This document shows positions 5,002-6,569 of a stretch of 6,569 nucleotides of DNA, piece by piece (within the stretch, counting starts at the first letter, position 1; each line of letters opens with the position of its first letter). Source of the DNA: JALZCH01 sp036387315 (GTDB lineage Bacteria > Acidobacteriota > Blastocatellia > Pyrinomonadales > Pyrinomonadaceae). The notes beneath the pieces are model-generated. The model was not told the DNA's origin. It saw only the letters and a program-made list of their open reading frames with translations, and made no database searches. The position numbers and the translations under genes are program-made. The stretch spans positions 1-6,569 of the forward strand of contig DASVTY010000148.1 of assembly GCA_036387315.1 (NCBI GenBank). Direction: 5' to 3'.

Positions 5002-6367
5002 GGAGCACCTCCAAATCGGATAAATTTTCAGTTTCGGCATAAACGCGGACGAGAGGTTCAGTCCCCGAAGGACGCATCAACACCCAGGAGCCGTCCGCGA
5101 AAATAAATTTCACGCCGTCCATCCGGTTGATTTCCGTCACCTGACGATTGCCGATTATCGCAGGTTCTTGCGAGAGCTTTTGCGCGAGCGACGCGGCGAT
5201 TTCCGGCGTCAGACGAACGCCGATGCGACCGGATTCGAGTTTGCCGACGCGCGCGTAAATATCGTTTAACTGTTCGGTAAGGCTCGCGCCGCGCGCGGCA
5301 ACCGCCTCGGCGGCAAGCAAACAAGCCAAAATTCCGTCTTTTTCGGGGTAATGACCTTTGATTGAAAGTCCGGCTGATTCTTCGCCGCCCAAAATAATCT
5401 GGTCATTAACGATCAGCTCGCCGATGTATTTGAAGCCGACCGGCGTTTCATAAAGTTTTAAGCCGCGATCTTTGGCAACCCTGTCAACCAAATGCGAAGT
5501 CGCCACCGAGCGCCCTACGCCGGTCGCCCATCCGCGCGATTCCGCCAGATAATCGGTTAAAATCGCAATCAATTCATTGGGCGTAATAAAGGTGCCGTCA
5601 GCGTCTAAAATTCCAAAACGGTCGCCGTCGCCGTCGGTCGCCAGACCGAGAATCGAGCCTTTTTCCGCGACCGCTTGCCGCAATTCCGAAACGTTTTCCG
5701 CCGAAGGCTCCGGCGCGCGTCCGCCGAAAGTGACATCGCGCCAATCGTGGAGCGTTGTGACATCCAAACCTTCCTGCCGAAGTATTTCGTTCAAATATCC
5801 GCGTCCCGTTCCCCACAGCGGATCGTAAACATAGGATTTTCCGGCTTGGCGAATCAAATCGAATCTGATTTTGCCGCGCAAATCTTCGAAATAAGTGTCG
5901 CGAGGGCTATAGTTTTCAATTGTTCCGATTGCATCGGAAACGGTTTCCGACAAATTCGCCGTCGTTACTAATTCTTCGATTCTCCGCGTGACGTTCGGCA
6001 AAGCCGGAGCGCCGTCCGCCGTTGAAAATTTGATTCCCTGGTATTGCGGCGGATTGTGCGAAGCGGTGAAATTTATTCCGCCGACCGCTTTTTCGTGCCG
6101 AATCGCGTGCGAGATAACCGGAGTCGGTGTCGGCGAACCGCACAACAGAACTTGAAATCCGTAGCTTTTAAGCACTTCCGCGCTGAGGGCTGCGAACTGC
6201 TCGCCCATAAATCTGGTGTCGCAACCAACAATAATTTTCGCGTTCGGCGCATTTTCCTGTTCTTTAATATGATTGGCAATGGCTTTGATAACGCGGCGTA
6301 CATTATCGAATGTAAATTCATCCGCGATTATTGCCCTCCAACCTGATGTTCCGAAGCGAATTGCCAT
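4967..6367 (-). CDS. Alpha-D-phosphohexomutase (phosphoglucomutase/phosphomannomutase type), 466 aa
   Basis: A cytosolic enzyme moving phosphate between C1 and C6 of a hexose through a phosphoserine, feeding nucleotide-sugar synthesis for envelope polymers. All four domains are present. Numbered from the ATG: IRFGTSGWR at the N-terminus, the catalytic loop TASHNPP with phosphoserine S103 (101-107), the magnesium loop DGDGD (245-249), the sugar-binding GGEESAG (328-334) and the phosphate-binding RPSGTEPLVRVY (432-443). Length is typical. GEES suits glucose and mannose phosphates; glucosamine phosphate (GlmM) is less likely but not excluded. The ATG at 6365-6367 gives the usual family start (MAIRFGTSGWR) and has AAAGGTGA about 11 bases upstream. 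A GTG five codons earlier (6380-6382) is possible but lies inside that purine-rich site. It is the first gene of a transcript shared with the division protein. Confidence 0.95.
   Translation of the reverse strand: MAIRFGTSGWRAIIADEFTFDNVRRVIKAIANHIKEQENAPNAKIIVGCDTRFMGEQFAALSAEVLKSYGFQVLLCGSPTPTPVISHAIRHEKAVGGINFTASHNPPQYQGIKFSTADGAPALPNVTRRIEELVTTANLSETVSDAIGTIENYSPRDTYFEDLRGKIRFDLIRQAGKSYVYDPLWGTGRGYLNEILRQEGLDVTTLHDWRDVTFGGRAPEPSAENVSELRQAVAEKGSILGLATDGDGDRFGILDADGTFITPNELIAILTDYLAESRGWATGVGRSVATSHLVDRVAKDRGLKLYETPVGFKYIGELIVNDQIILGGEESAGLSIKGHYPEKDGILACLLAAEAVAARGASLTEQLNDIYARVGKLESGRIGVRLTPEIAASLAQKLSQEPAIIGNRQVTEINRMDGVKFIFADGSWVLMRPSGTEPLVRVYAETENLSDLEVLLEQGRQYILAQ
5007..5012 (-). promoter_or_regulatory. 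Ribosome binding site GGAGGT that fixes the TTG start of the division gene
   Basis: A perfect anti-Shine-Dalgarno match lies within the last codons of the hexomutase gene (Glu-Val of its ...DLEVLLEQ end), five bases before TTG at 4999-5001. It is the strongest ribosome site in the window; most other genes here have weak ones. It therefore outweighs the preference for ATG. Confidence 0.8.
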
Positions 6368-6569
6368 AACTGGATAGTTCACCTTTTGTTCGCCTAAAAA
6401 TGCTTAAGAGTTTGTGCGTTGCTTGCCGGACTGCTTAAAAAGCTGAAACGTTTGTGAATCTAACACAGAGTTTTTGCTGTTGTAAAGTCTTTTTTTTATA
6501 ACGACTTCTGGCGCTAACCTTAATATTTACTTGAAGTAGCGTTTTTCCTAGTGCTTAAGCAGTTCGCAT
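6368..6569. other. Upstream region of the hexomutase gene, no gene seen
   Basis: I see no coding region on either strand. It contains the promoter candidate at 6457-6486 and a purine-rich ribosome site next to the start. Three copies of TGCTTAA[G/A] lie at 6401, 6432 and 6552, the last within the perfect 10-base palindrome TGCTTAAGCA (6552-6561). No terminator-like stem for a gene beyond the right edge is evident. Confidence 0.5.
6457..6486 (-). promoter_or_regulatory. Probable promoter of the hexomutase-division gene transcript
   Basis: On the minus strand, TTTACA (6481-6486, 5 of 6 to the sigma70 -35) and TAGATT (6457-6462, 4 of 6 to the -10) are 18 bases apart. A TG sits one base upstream of the -10, as in extended -10 promoters. 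Transcription would start near 6450, giving a leader of roughly 80 bases. The site was found by eye. Confidence 0.4.

Noticed and set aside
5002..5040. ATG at 5038-5040 as start of the division gene
   Set aside because: It has no clear ribosome site, lengthens the overlap with the hexomutase gene, and a perfect GGAGGT points to the TTG at 4999-5001.
6368..6382. GTG at 6380-6382 as start of the hexomutase
   Set aside because: It lies in the purine-rich stretch that serves as ribosome site for the ATG, and family members normally begin at the MAIRFGTSGWR segment. It remains possible.

Overview
The window is a bacterial chromosome segment in which every recognisable gene lies on the minus strand, so it reads from right to left. 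The set (a B12-dependent acyl-CoA mutase, a hexose-phosphate mutase next to a DivIC/FtsB-type division protein, a GT4 glycosyltransferase, small hypothetical genes) and the moderate-GC composition with AT-rich spacers suggest a Gram-negative environmental bacterium. My best guess is Acidobacteriota, Blastocatellia-like. That is an impression from gene style, not a proven placement.

Right part (about 4.5-6.5 kb): an upstream region with a plausible promoter leads into an alpha-D-phosphohexomutase (phosphomannomutase/phosphoglucomutase type). Its last codons overlap the start of a septum-formation-initiator (DivIC/FtsB) gene, which very probably starts at a TTG behind a perfect GGAGGT lying inside the mutase gene. 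This links sugar-phosphate supply for envelope polymers to a division protein.

Middle (3.15-4.54 kb): a 237-base spacer holds three inverted repeats. The most striking is a perfect 31-bp inverted repeat built on the heptamer ATTACGA, ending five bases before the start codon of a GT4 glycosyltransferase. After that gene comes an 82-base spacer with a small operator-like palindrome and a possible promoter.

Left part (1-3.15 kb): a run of five genes. First is a 561-residue acyl-CoA mutase large subunit without a B12-binding domain. Its two substrate-specificity positions carry Phe and Gln, as in isobutyryl-CoA mutase, instead of the Tyr and Arg of methylmalonyl-CoA mutase. It is followed after 8 bases by an unrecognised 96-residue protein, then by a ribbon-helix-helix-like small protein that overlaps an HNH nuclease gene by 14 bases, and finally by a GNAT acetyltransferase cut by the window edge. 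The small genes look like an accessory cassette downstream of a metabolic gene. I see no RNA genes, CRISPR arrays, transposases or prophage genes.
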